From: CAYHOI01 sp964358175
Lineage (GTDB): Bacteria; Margulisbacteria; Riflemargulisbacteria; GWF2-35-9
DNA length: 25,355 nucleotides
Direction: 5' to 3'
NCBI GenBank assembly: GCA_964358175.1
Contig: CAYHOI010000016.1
Coordinates: forward strand, 1 to 25,355
The position numbers and the translations under genes were made by a program. Shown piece after piece: positions 1 to 8,498 of this stretch. How positions within the stretch are numbered: the first letter of the stretch is position 1; each line of letters starts with the position of its first letter. The notes beneath the pieces were generated by a model that worked only from the letters and a program-made list of their open reading frames with translations, was not told the DNA's origin and ran no database searches.

Positions 1-36
1 AGGGCGGATAGAGGCGGAATTATTCGGCATTAAATC

Positions 37-54
37 CCATAATGAGAATTGCTG
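37..54 (+). repeat. Partial relative of the hairpin element at 20529-20733
   Basis: These 18 bases match 20701-20718 at 16 positions. Both read CCAT-AT-AGAATTGCTG with one-base differences at two places. The same 60-base left edge also holds GAGGCGGAATT (11-20 region), which appears in opposite orientation near 20560-20575 in the hairpin element. The two patches suggest a truncated or diverged copy of that dispersed element, cut by the window edge. This is inference from short matches. Confidence 0.35.
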
Positions 55-62
55 CTATCGAA

Positions 63-91
63 TTGACAAAGTTCTAAACTAAAGTTAAGGT
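63..91 (+). promoter_or_regulatory. Candidate sigma70-type promoter upstream of the leader and PEPCK-like operon
   Basis: A perfect TTGACA box at 63-68 is followed after 17 bases by TAAGGT at 86-91, a weak -10 box. The -35 box lies in a 14-base string, AATTGACAAAGTTC, that recurs exactly in the candidate prfB promoter (- strand, near 16980-16993). Transcription would begin close to base 98, inside the CACGTG palindrome at 94-105. Confidence 0.35.
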
Positions 92-93
92 AG

Positions 94-105
94 TTCCACG
101 TGGAA
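94..105. promoter_or_regulatory. Perfect 12-bp palindrome TTCCACGTGGAA, operator or parS-like site
   Basis: The 12 bases are perfectly self-complementary. The surrounding 16-mer (92-107) matches the known chromosomal parS form TGTTCCACGTGGAACA at 14 of 16 positions, with mismatches only at positions 1 and 15. It also overlaps the predicted start point of the promoter at 63-91, so a simple repressor operator is an equally good reading. No parA or parB lies in the window. Confidence 0.4.
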
Positions 106-150
106 GACTCTATATAAAGACCAGGAATTATTTTCTGGTGTTATTAAGTA

Positions 151-196
151 AGCCAATATTAGTTCAACAACAATGAATTAATGTTGGCTTTTTTTA
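151..196 (+). terminator. Strong intrinsic terminator upstream of the PEPCK-like gene
   Basis: Bases 151-165 pair with 175-189 to form a 15-bp stem with two G-U wobbles. The loop is nine bases (AACAACAAT), and a run of seven T follows at 189-195. It lies about 55 bases before the start codon at 252. It could end an upstream gene outside the window, end a short RNA of about 100 nt made from the promoter at 63-91, or act as an attenuator for the operon. The sequence alone does not decide. Confidence 0.75.
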
Positions 197-197
197 T

Positions 198-224
198 ATA
201 TACTCGTCACGAATTGGTTTTCGG
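198..224 (+). repeat. 27-bp degenerate direct repeat, copy 1
   Basis: This stretch starts with ATATACTC and ends with AATTGGTTTTCGG. It matches 25300-25326 at about 22 of 27 positions, with all differences in the middle. It lies between the terminator at 151-196 and the ribosome binding site of the PEPCK-like gene. Function unknown. Confidence 0.4.
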
Positions 225-251
225 GAAAGTAGAGTACGAGGAGATTTATCA

Positions 252-2129
252 ATGGGCAAGATATGGCAAAACTGGGATGTTTCAGATGAAATATTGAGCA
301 TTTTTGATTCTTCTCAAGAAATTATTTTTCCTGAAAGCAGGGAAGAGATGCTGACTCTAGCCATGGGAGGCGAAAAAGATAGATTCGATGTTTCCTATTC
401 CCTAGAGAATGGTCAAACAGTTTTGGATGCAACGGTTTCAAGATGCAAGAATGGAATCGCCGTGAATTATATCGAAAGCTATATGCGGCGAAGGGATCCC
501 GACTGTATGTTGATTGGTGATCATCAAGAAACGGACAAGCCTCGCTTTAATGATGTATACGATTTTCCTTTTGAAAATCTTAGAAATGAAACTTTCGATT
601 GGTTAAGGAACCAATCCTTAATTGGCCTCGCTGTTAATATCGGAGGCAAAACCTCTAAACACAAGGGACTCTTAATTGCACCCAAGAATGCTGCATTTTT
701 TGTGGGAGCACTCGCAGATATGCAAGGTTTTATCAAGCCAGAGGATATCCCCATAAAATTTAAGCCAAAGGCTATTATTTACCTTGCTCCAACATTTAGG
801 CACACGCATTTTAAGGGCAAACAAGTGGTGGTCCACAACAGAAATAACTATTTACATGAGATATTCTCGTATAACCTATACCCAGGTCCCAGCGCAAAAA
901 AGGGCATTTATGGTGTATTGCTACAAATTGGTGAAGATGAGAATTGGGTCACTCTTCATAGCTCAACGGTTCAGGTTGTTACGCCCTATGACAACGTAAC
1001 CACCATTCTTCACGAAGGAGCTAGCGGCGGCGGGAAAAGTGAAATGTTGGAACAGGCACACAGAGAAGAAGACGGCCGCTTATTGTTGGGAGAAAATCAA
1101 ATATCTGGAAAGAAGTTTTATCTCACACTGAATCAATCCTGTACACTAATGCCCGTTACGGATGACATGGCGTTGTCTATTTCTGCACCTTCTCATGAGA
1201 ATAGCAAAAAACTGTTTGTTTATGATGCTGAGGAGGGGTGGTTTATTCGATTGAATCACATTACATCCTATGGAACTGATTTAACTCTGGAAAAAGCAAC
1301 GATTCATCCTGAAAAACCCTTGATTTTCTTGAATATTGATGGCGTTCCAAATGCAACAGCTCTCATTTGGGAACACACTGAAGACTCGCTTGGAAAGCCA
1401 TGTCCTAACCCAAGAGTAATCCTCCCAAGACATTTTATTCAGGATGTTGTTAACCATCCCGTCGAGGTTGATTTCAGGTCATTTGGGGTTAGATCCCCAC
1501 TGAGTACGAGTGATCATCCAACGTACGGAATTATTGGGATGTTCCATGTTCTGCCTCCTGCTTTAGCGTGGCTGTGGAGACTGGTCTCACCCAGGGGAGA
1601 TTCTAATCCTAGCATTACCAAAGATGATGGATTAACCAGTGAGGGAGTCGGTTCATATTGGCCATTTGCTACAGGCAAATACACCAAACATGCCAACCTG
1701 TTATTAAGACAGATTGTCGACACAATACAAACCAGACATATTCTTTTTCCAAACCAGCATATTGGTAGCTGGAAAGTTAGTTTTATGCCGCAATGGATAT
1801 CGAGAGAATACTTGGCTAGGAGGGGGGCTGCAAAGTTTAATAAAGAACAGCTTGTTGCATCACGATGTCCCTTATTAGGGTATGTCCCCCAACAAATGCG
1901 AATAGAGGGAACATTAATTCCCGATCACTTTTTCCAAGTAGAGAAACAACCAGAGGTGGGCATCGCTGCCTATGATAAGGGCGTTGAGCTTCTTGCTCGT
2001 TTTTTCAAGGCAGAGCTAACCCATTATTTAAAGGATGATCTCGACGACCTAGGAAAACAGATTATTGAATGTTGTTTAAATGACGGTTTTGTTGAAGATT
2101 ACGAGAAATTTATTCCGATAACTCTTTAG
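252..2129 (+). CDS. PEPCK-like P-loop protein, DUF4914-like
   Basis: This 625-aa cytosolic protein has no signal peptide or membrane segment. A Walker A loop, GASGGGKSEM, lies at residues 256-265. It resembles the GxSGxGKT kinase loop of phosphoenolpyruvate carboxykinases. A second PEPCK-like patch, EGVGSYWPFATG, lies near residues 464-475. Length and pattern fit DUF4914, a family of about 630 aa often annotated as PEPCK-related; I rely on recall for that assignment. The reaction is unknown. ATP- or GTP-dependent phosphoryl transfer on a carboxylated metabolite is a guess. The start is supported by GAGGAG eight bases upstream. The stop is nine bases before a gamma carbonic anhydrase gene, so the two are surely co-transcribed, which hints at a CO2/bicarbonate-linked step. 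A terminator and a palindrome lie upstream. Confidence 0.6.
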   Translation: MGKIWQNWDVSDEILSIFDSSQEIIFPESREEMLTLAMGGEKDRFDVSYSLENGQTVLDATVSRCKNGIAVNYIESYMRRRDPDCMLIGDHQETDKPRFNDVYDFPFENLRNETFDWLRNQSLIGLAVNIGGKTSKHKGLLIAPKNAAFFVGALADMQGFIKPEDIPIKFKPKAIIYLAPTFRHTHFKGKQVVVHNRNNYLHEIFSYNLYPGPSAKKGIYGVLLQIGEDENWVTLHSSTVQVVTPYDNVTTILHEGASGGGKSEMLEQAHREEDGRLLLGENQISGKKFYLTLNQSCTLMPVTDDMALSISAPSHENSKKLFVYDAEEGWFIRLNHITSYGTDLTLEKATIHPEKPLIFLNIDGVPNATALIWEHTEDSLGKPCPNPRVILPRHFIQDVVNHPVEVDFRSFGVRSPLSTSDHPTYGIIGMFHVLPPALAWLWRLVSPRGDSNPSITKDDGLTSEGVGSYWPFATGKYTKHANLLLRQIVDTIQTRHILFPNQHIGSWKVSFMPQWISREYLARRGAAKFNKEQLVASRCPLLGYVPQQMRIEGTLIPDHFFQVEKQPEVGIAAYDKGVELLARFFKAELTHYLKDDLDDLGKQIIECCLNDGFVEDYEKFIPITL

Positions 2130-2138
2130 GAGAAACTA

Positions 2139-2714
2139 ATGATAAACGCTAACCCAGAAGGAACTCTGCCGAAGATCTCGCCAGGAACATATGTTCACCC
2201 AACTGCAGTGATTATAGGGGATGTCACCATCGGAAAAAATGTTTTTATTGGACCCATGGCTGTTCTTAGGGCAGATGAAAAAAAAAGCTCTATCATCATC
2301 GGCGACAACTGTAACGTACAAGATGGGGTAGTCATACATTCTCTCAAAGGCACAGTCGTCAGGATAGAGGCAAAAACCTCTTTATCTCATGGAAGCGTCG
2401 TACATGGGCCGTGCAGTATTGGGAAGGATTGTTTTATCGGCTTCAAAACGATAGTCTTCAAAGCAGAAGTATCAGACAATGTTTTTGTTGGGCATAATGT
2501 GTTGATTGAGAATGTCAAGATACCCGAAAACAGCCGAATTGATTCTTCTGTGAGTGTATGCTCGATCCACTCACCTGACATTCAAACAATAGATACCCCG
2601 TCACTTGAGTTTAAACAAAAAGTATTAGATGCAAATCAATACTTGGTAAAAGGGTATCTAAAAAATAAGAGGGATGACTACGACAAGAATCCTACAGCTT
2701 TGTCTTCGCAATAA
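2139..2714 (+). CDS. Cam-type gamma carbonic anhydrase (left-handed beta-helix)
   Basis: This 191-aa protein is built of hexapeptide repeats (IGDVTIG, IGKNVFIG, IGKDCFIG), which form a left-handed beta-helix and trimerise in this family. It likely interconverts CO2 and bicarbonate. The three metal-binding histidines of Methanosarcina Cam appear conserved at His67 (NVQDGVVIH), His84 (SLSH) and His89 (SVVH). Arg44, Asp46 and Glu47 (LRADE) match the Cam RSDE active-site segment, and Asn59 and Gln61 are also present. The Cam acidic loop after the first histidine is much shorter, as in CcmM- or PaaY-like relatives. AGGAG lies about six bases before the ATG. The gene follows the PEPCK-like gene by nine bases. 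The short gap to the convergent topA (2715-2806) shows no clear terminator. Confidence 0.8.
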   Translation: MINANPEGTLPKISPGTYVHPTAVIIGDVTIGKNVFIGPMAVLRADEKKSSIIIGDNCNVQDGVVIHSLKGTVVRIEAKTSLSHGSVVHGPCSIGKDCFIGFKTIVFKAEVSDNVFVGHNVLIENVKIPENSRIDSSVSVCSIHSPDIQTIDTPSLEFKQKVLDANQYLVKGYLKNKRDDYDKNPTALSSQ

Positions 2715-2806
2715 CCCAGAGCATCATGGCAAGCAAAACGGCAAGGAATTTATAGCCCGCATTATTGGTGATATTTTTCTTTAAAAAAAAGCCCCATTTT
2801 GAACCT

Positions 2807-5152
2807 CTACTCTTTCCCACGTTTTACTCCCTGCACCTTTTTCTCAATGTACTTACACTTGGGGTAATCCGAGCAGGCCGTAAACGGACCATATCTTCCT
2901 TTACGACTTGCAAGCTGATTACCACAATCAGGACATTTCTCCTCAAGTATTTTCAACTGAACCTTGTCCTTTTTAATATATTTGCAAGTGGGATATTCTG
3001 AACAAGCGACGAATGGCCCATATCGCCCGACTCGCTTCGCCAGTGGCTTGCCACAGTCAGGGCAGTTCTCTTCCAAGACCTCCAGGGGGACTTTTTCTCT
3101 CTTAATATACTTGCAAGCAGGGTATTGCGAACAGGCAGTGAATGGACCGAATCGACCCACTCGTTTCGCCAGCGGTTTTCCACAGTCAGGGCAGTTCTCT
3201 TCAAGTATCTCAAGCTCCACCTTTTCGCGCACCCCCTCTCCATCGATATTTCGGGTATGCCGACATTCAGGGTATCCAGAACAAGACATAAACTTCCCAT
3301 ACTTGCTCATCCGTATCAAAAGGGACTTGCCACAATCAGGACAGACCTCAGATGTTTCTTCAGCATATTTCTTGGCCGTTTTCGCGGTATGTTCAATTTG
3401 CTTGTCAAAAGGGAGGAAGAAGTCATCCACCACCTTCGTCCAGTCTTCCTTGCCCTCTGAGACCTCATCGAACCGTTCTTCGATCCGAGCCGTAAACTTA
3501 TAGTCCACGACATCCGAAAAATATTCCTTAAGAAAATGCGTGACCACAAAGGCAATATCCGTCGGGATCAAGTATTTTTTGTCCTTTTTCACATAGCCTC
3601 GATCTGTAATCACTTTAATCGTCGGCGCATAGGTTGAAGGACGCCCAATCCCCTCGCTTTCCATCTTTTTAACAAGTGCTGCCTCGGTATAACGTGCTGG
3701 CGGTTTGGTGAAAAGCTGTTGCGCCTTCAAGGAAAGCAAGTTTACTTTTTCTCCCTCTTTCATTGCGGGAAGAATAGCCTCGCCTTCTTCCTCATCTTCC
3801 TCATCTTTATCTTCGGTATAAAGCTTCATAAAGCCATCAAATCGAATCACTTGGCCTTTCGCACCAAACAAAAATTTTGCAGAAGGTAGCTCAAGCTTTA
3901 CATCCGTATTCTCGAGAATTACATCGGCCATTTGTGTCGCCACTGTTCGTTTCCAAATGAGCGTATAAACCCTCAAAAGGGAGTCGTTAAGCTCCCCTCG
4001 CAGAGAATCAGGGGTTATGCGAATATCTATGGGTCGAATAGCTTCATGAGCCTCTTGAGCACCTTTCGAATTCGTTTTATAGCGACGGTATCCAGATACT
4101 GTATAATCCTTGCCATATGAAGACTCGACGTAGATCTTTATTTGAGCCAGGGCCTCCTCTGCAAGGTTAACGGAGTCCGTTCGCATATAAGTAATGAGCG
4201 CAACACGACCTCGCTTCAAATCCACGCCCTCATACAACTGCTGAGCCAGTCTCATCGTATGATCTACAGCATAACCAAACTTTCGATGGGACTCCTGCTG
4301 GAGCGTCGAGGTCGTAAAGGGCGGAACGGGAGTTTTCTTAATGGTTTTCTGCTGAACTGATGATACTGTCAAAGCGGGCAAATCTGTCTTCTCTATGAGG
4401 AGTTCTAGCCAATCCTTCTTAGTCTTGGTCTCAGAAAACGTCAATGCCCCGAGTCCCTTCTCAAGAGCAACAATCACCTCTGTACGATTCGCCCAATTAA
4501 CTTTTTTCCCATCAATCTTTTCAAGCACCATCGTGAAGATTCGTGCATTCCCTGGCTGCCCTACCCCTTTGACTCGCCAGCTCTCTTCTATTTTGAAAGC
4601 ACGAATTTCCTCTTCGCGATCCACAAGAATTCTTACCGCAACCGATTGCACACGACCCGCACTGAGTCCTTTTTGAACTTTTCTCCATAAAAGCGGTGAT
4701 AATTTATAGCCAACCAATCTATCAATAATACGTCTTGCCTGCTGGGCATCCACAAGGGCTTGATTAATCTTTCGTGGGGTCTCAATGGCCTTCTTTATGG
4801 CTGATTCGGTAATCTCATGAAAAACAATTCGATCATACCGTGCCTCTGTGAGTTTCAGTACATTATGAATATGCCATGCAATGGCTTCTCCTTCGCGGTC
4901 TTCGTCGGTTGCCAACCATACTTTTTCAGAGGCTTTCGCCAGCTTCCTCAGCTCATCTACAACATTTTTTTTACCATCACTTACTTGATAGTGCGGGTTA
5001 TATTTATTATCAAGATCAACACCTAGGTCATGCTCTGGCAAATCGACCACGTGCCCCATAGAGGCTTTGACAACAAAGGTGTCATCCAAGTATTTGGAGA
5101 TCGTTTTGGCCTTCGCTGGAGACTCAACAATAACAAGATTTTTTATGGTCAT
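2807..5152 (-). CDS. topA: DNA topoisomerase I (type IA) with four C-terminal zinc ribbons
   Basis: Relaxes negatively supercoiled DNA. Residue numbers count from TTG at 5155 (782 aa); I prefer ATG at 5152 (781 aa), because GAGGT lies seven bases before the ATG. The Toprim domain has Glu11 (IVESPAKAKT) and the acidic triad Asp84-Asp86-Glu88 (DEDREGE). The catalytic tyrosine is Tyr323 in LITYMRTDS. The C-terminus carries four C4 zinc ribbons starting at about residues 605, 655, 698 and 741. The last three repeat with a 43-residue period and two are nearly identical, which suggests tandem duplication. E. coli TopA has three such fingers. An acidic stretch, EDKDEEDEEEGE, lies near the middle. 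The gene starts 10 bases after mutL and ends the ten-gene run. Confidence 0.96.
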   Translation of the reverse strand: MTIKNLVIVESPAKAKTISKYLDDTFVVKASMGHVVDLPEHDLGVDLDNKYNPHYQVSDGKKNVVDELRKLAKASEKVWLATDEDREGEAIAWHIHNVLKLTEARYDRIVFHEITESAIKKAIETPRKINQALVDAQQARRIIDRLVGYKLSPLLWRKVQKGLSAGRVQSVAVRILVDREEEIRAFKIEESWRVKGVGQPGNARIFTMVLEKIDGKKVNWANRTEVIVALEKGLGALTFSETKTKKDWLELLIEKTDLPALTVSSVQQKTIKKTPVPPFTTSTLQQESHRKFGYAVDHTMRLAQQLYEGVDLKRGRVALITYMRTDSVNLAEEALAQIKIYVESSYGKDYTVSGYRRYKTNSKGAQEAHEAIRPIDIRITPDSLRGELNDSLLRVYTLIWKRTVATQMADVILENTDVKLELPSAKFLFGAKGQVIRFDGFMKLYTEDKDEEDEEEGEAILPAMKEGEKVNLLSLKAQQLFTKPPARYTEAALVKKMESEGIGRPSTYAPTIKVITDRGYVKKDKKYLIPTDIAFVVTHFLKEYFSDVVDYKFTARIEERFDEVSEGKEDWTKVVDDFFLPFDKQIEHTAKTAKKYAEETSEVCPDCGKSLLIRMSKYGKFMSCSGYPECRHTRNIDGEGVREKVELEILEENCPDCGKPLAKRVGRFGPFTACSQYPACKYIKREKVPLEVLEENCPDCGKPLAKRVGRYGPFVACSEYPTCKYIKKDKVQLKILEEKCPDCGNQLASRKGRYGPFTACSDYPKCKYIEKKVQGVKRGKE

Positions 5153-5162
5153 CAATCAAACC

Positions 5163-6887
5163 TCACTCACTTCTGTGAAACCACGGGGCAATGTCTTCCG
5201 GCCTAAACCCCTTCGCAATGGGACGGCCATGTGGACAACTCAGAGCATTTGCAGTGCGAAGCCACTCCCTGACAAGTGTGCTTCTCTCCCTCTGAATCAG
5301 CGCATCCCCGGCTTTGACTGCGACTTTACACGCAATCATCATCAAAACCTGATTATACCGATTCTTCGTGTCTTGTAAATCCCCCTGGCTCAAACTATCC
5401 CTCAGAATCTGCTTAATTGGCTTACCCATTAAGTAATGAGGAACTGCACGAATAAGCATACTCCCTTTACCAAACTCCTCAATCCTGAAACCACATTCTA
5501 TTAGTTCTGGCAAAATAGACTGCAAAACCATCTCTTCGGAAGGATCCAAGAACAAGGTTTCGGGAATAAGCATCTCCTGACTGATCACTTCTCTGGTCTT
5601 ATCTTTGAGCTTCTCATACAACACACGCTCATGCGCGATATGTTGATCCACCACCATGAGCTGGTGTTCATGGACAAAGATAAGATACGTATTCTGGAAC
5701 TGCAGGATCAGCTCATCTGGCACGGTCATGGGTGTCGACATCGCCCCGCTAGAGACCTCTTGGGGGAACTGAATCTCCGTGCTTGGAATAATCGGTTCAA
5801 ACACCCTCCCACAATCCATTGGAAGCGTTCTTTCGGGGGTGTATTCACGCTCTGTTCTAGGGTAACCTTTGGAGGTGTACTCCGTGATCGGAGCCGAGAA
5901 CATTCTTTGTTCAAATACCGATAAAACCGACTTCTGAAGCGCTTTATAAACAGCATTTTCTGCACGAAATTTTACATCGAGCTTGGCCGGATGGACATTG
6001 ACATCTACTTCTGAAGAATCGCATTCCACTTCAAGAAAAACGTAGGGATGACGCGAGGGAGGAAAAATCGAAAAAGTTGTATTTCTCAGTGCTTTTGAAA
6101 GCAAATCACTGTGAACCAAACGACGATTGACGAAAAACCACTGTTTGTCTCGATCAATTCTGGTTTGTGCGGGCGTAGAAATCATACCTTTGATCGTAAT
6201 TCCCTCACTTTCATAATGAATAGGCCTCATGTCTGTCGCCACTTCCAAAGAAAAAACCCCTGCGATAATATCCTCGAGACGTCCGTTTCCGGACACTTGA
6301 AAGGCTGTTTTCCGATCTGAAATAAGCACAAAAATATGGTGTGGATAAATGAGTGCCATGCTTTGAATAAACTTTAGGATGTGCAAAAACTCCGCTTTGT
6401 CGGATTTAAGAAACTTTAATCGAGCCGGAACATTGTAAAACAAATCCCTCACGACGACGCTGGTTCCCTCGGTCGCGGGGATCTGTTTCGGCGTAATAGT
6501 CTCACCCTCCACAACAATCTCGGTTCCCACAGAATGTCCCCGCTGACAGGTCAGAAGCGCAAACCGAGATACCGAAGAAATACTCGCCAGAGCCTCTCCC
6601 CGAAATCCCATGGTCGACAAAAAAAAGAGGTCTTTGATGTCGTTAATTTTGGACGTCGCGTGACGAACAAGCGATAGAGCCGCATCTTCACTATCCATCC
6701 CAACACCATCATCTGTGACGCGAATAAGCGACTTGCCCCCCTGCTCGATTTCTACTCGAATATGCTTCGCACCCGCATCCAGAGCGTTTTCAACAAGTTC
6801 CTTTACAACTGAAAATGGACGCCCCACCACTTCACCAGCAGCAATTTTGTTAATGGTATCTGGGTCGAGTAGCCGAACCTGTCCCAT
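5163..6887 (-). CDS. mutL: DNA mismatch repair protein MutL
   Basis: This 574-aa mismatch-repair ATPase links mismatch recognition to strand removal. The GHKL ATPase domain has NKIAAGEVV (13-21), catalytic Glu30 and Asn34, DDGVGM (59-64) and GFRGEA (94-99). The C-terminal dimerisation domain carries the endonuclease signature DQHIAHERVLYE (about 414-425), the DQHA(x2)E(x4)E motif with Ile for Ala. ACKVAVKAGD (about 519) and CPHGRP (about 551) are also present. This is therefore the nicking type of MutL, found in bacteria without MutH. The ATG follows the pyrG stop codon directly (TAAATG) with no Shine-Dalgarno sequence, so translation is likely coupled to pyrG. No mutS is in view. Confidence 0.96.
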   Translation of the reverse strand: MGQVRLLDPDTINKIAAGEVVGRPFSVVKELVENALDAGAKHIRVEIEQGGKSLIRVTDDGVGMDSEDAALSLVRHATSKINDIKDLFFLSTMGFRGEALASISSVSRFALLTCQRGHSVGTEIVVEGETITPKQIPATEGTSVVVRDLFYNVPARLKFLKSDKAEFLHILKFIQSMALIYPHHIFVLISDRKTAFQVSGNGRLEDIIAGVFSLEVATDMRPIHYESEGITIKGMISTPAQTRIDRDKQWFFVNRRLVHSDLLSKALRNTTFSIFPPSRHPYVFLEVECDSSEVDVNVHPAKLDVKFRAENAVYKALQKSVLSVFEQRMFSAPITEYTSKGYPRTEREYTPERTLPMDCGRVFEPIIPSTEIQFPQEVSSGAMSTPMTVPDELILQFQNTYLIFVHEHQLMVVDQHIAHERVLYEKLKDKTREVISQEMLIPETLFLDPSEEMVLQSILPELIECGFRIEEFGKGSMLIRAVPHYLMGKPIKQILRDSLSQGDLQDTKNRYNQVLMMIACKVAVKAGDALIQRERSTLVREWLRTANALSCPHGRPIAKGFRPEDIAPWFHRSE

Positions 6888-8498
6888 TTAGGAGTGATCG
6901 ATCGCCGCTTGAATATACCTCTCAAACAGAGGGTGCGGACGCGTAGGGCGACTCTTGAATTCAGGGTGATATTGGGTGGCAATAAAAAAGGGATGATCTG
7001 AGAGTTCAATAACCTCCACCAGACGATCATCGGGAGAAACGCCAGAAATAACCAGCCCCTTTTGCTCAAACTCCTTGCGGTAGAGGTTATTCATTTCATA
7101 CCGGTGTCGATGTCGCTCATAGATGATCTCGGCTCCGTGGATACTGCAAAGAAGAGAGCCCTCCTTAATCTTGCAGGGGTACAGCCCCAACCGCATCGTT
7201 CCCCCCTTATTAGCAACTTCCTTCTGTTCCGGCATTAAATCGATGACAGGGTAAGGGCTAAGCTCATCAAACTCAGAGCTGTTGGCATTCTGAAACCCAA
7301 GGACATGGCGTGCATATTCAATCACGGCAGTTTGCATACCGAGACAAAGTCCCAAATAGGGAATCTTATTCTCTCGTGCGAATCGTATCGCTCGAATCTT
7401 CCCCTCTACACCACGATGACCGAATCCCCCAGGCACCAAGATCGCGTTTACCTCATGGAGAAGGTCATGTGCCTCCTGGTCGGACTTGCTCTCCAATTCC
7501 TCGCTATCAACCCAAAGAATACTTGCCTTGCACTCATGATCAATACAGGCATGATGAATGGACTCAACAATTGAAATATACGCATCACCCATTCCGACAT
7601 ATTTGCCGACAATCGCGATCTTAAGCTCCTTCTTAGCATGATACATTTTGTTAACCATGAGTTCCCAGGACTGCAAGTCACGGATGCCGGTGGATAGGTG
7701 AAGATAATCAATGACAATATGATCCAGCTTTTCTTTGGCAATATTCAGAGGCACTTCGTAGATCGATTTCACATTACGCAATTCAATCACCGCTTCTTTT
7801 TCGACGTCGCAAAAAAGAGCTACTTTCTCTTTGATGTTCTCTCCAAGTTTTCTTTCTGTTCGTAACACAATGATATCAGGATGAATTCCAATACTGCGAA
7901 GCTCCTTCACGCTGTGTTGAGTCGGCTTTGTTTTAAACTCTCCCGAAGACTGCAAATGTGGCACCAGGGTCATATGAATGTGTACAGAATTGTTTCGACC
8001 CAATTCCTTTCGAAACTGGCGAATCGCCTCGAGAAAGGGCAAAGACTCAATGTCGCCCACCGTTCCACCCACCTCAATGATGACCACATCACAATCCCCC
8101 ACCATTCCCACCTGACGAATACGATCTTTGATTTCATTGGTGATATGGGGAATAACTTGCACGGTTCCACCCAGATAATCTCCACGCCGCTCCTTCTGGA
8201 TGACTGTGTTATAGATCATTCCAGAAGTCACATTGTTAATTTTCCCAAGATTCTCATCAATAAACCGTTCATAGTGACCCAGATCAAGATCCGTTTCTGC
8301 GCCATCGTCGGTGACAAATACTTCGCCATGTTGATAAGGAGACATAGTTCCGGGATCAACATTCAAATAGGGATCCAATTTTTGGATCAATACCTTAAGA
8401 CCTCGATTCTTTAAAATATTGCCCAGTGACGCCGCGGCTATTCCTTTTCCAAGTGAAGATACGACTCCTCCAGTAATAAACACATATTTAGCTTTCAC
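6888..8498 (-). CDS. pyrG: CTP synthase
   Basis: Converts UTP to CTP using ATP and glutamine, the last step of pyrimidine nucleotide synthesis. The 536-aa length is typical. The N-terminal amidoligase domain opens with FITGGVVSSLGKGIAAASL and contains DPYLNVDPGTMSPYQHGEVF. The C-terminal class I glutamine amidotransferase domain has the nucleophile in GLCLGMQ (Cys near residue 385) and the HPEFKSRP histidine and glutamate. The start codon is GTG at 8498, because the family N-terminus begins exactly there. It overlaps the end of the CorC-like gene by 11 bases. CTP also feeds phospholipid synthesis, which fits the envelope genes upstream. Confidence 0.97.
   Translation of the reverse strand: MKAKYVFITGGVVSSLGKGIAAASLGNILKNRGLKVLIQKLDPYLNVDPGTMSPYQHGEVFVTDDGAETDLDLGHYERFIDENLGKINNVTSGMIYNTVIQKERRGDYLGGTVQVIPHITNEIKDRIRQVGMVGDCDVVIIEVGGTVGDIESLPFLEAIRQFRKELGRNNSVHIHMTLVPHLQSSGEFKTKPTQHSVKELRSIGIHPDIIVLRTERKLGENIKEKVALFCDVEKEAVIELRNVKSIYEVPLNIAKEKLDHIVIDYLHLSTGIRDLQSWELMVNKMYHAKKELKIAIVGKYVGMGDAYISIVESIHHACIDHECKASILWVDSEELESKSDQEAHDLLHEVNAILVPGGFGHRGVEGKIRAIRFARENKIPYLGLCLGMQTAVIEYARHVLGFQNANSSEFDELSPYPVIDLMPEQKEVANKGGTMRLGLYPCKIKEGSLLCSIHGAEIIYERHRHRYEMNNLYRKEFEQKGLVISGVSPDDRLVEVIELSDHPFFIATQYHPEFKSRPTRPHPLFERYIQAAIDHS

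Noticed and set aside
2715..2806. Bidirectional terminator between the carbonic anhydrase and topA genes
   Set aside because: A/T runs are present, but I found no stable stem next to them.
2964..3503. 179-aa reading frame opposite topA
   Set aside because: It is an antisense frame opened by the repeated zinc-ribbon codons; its repeats mirror those of TopA.
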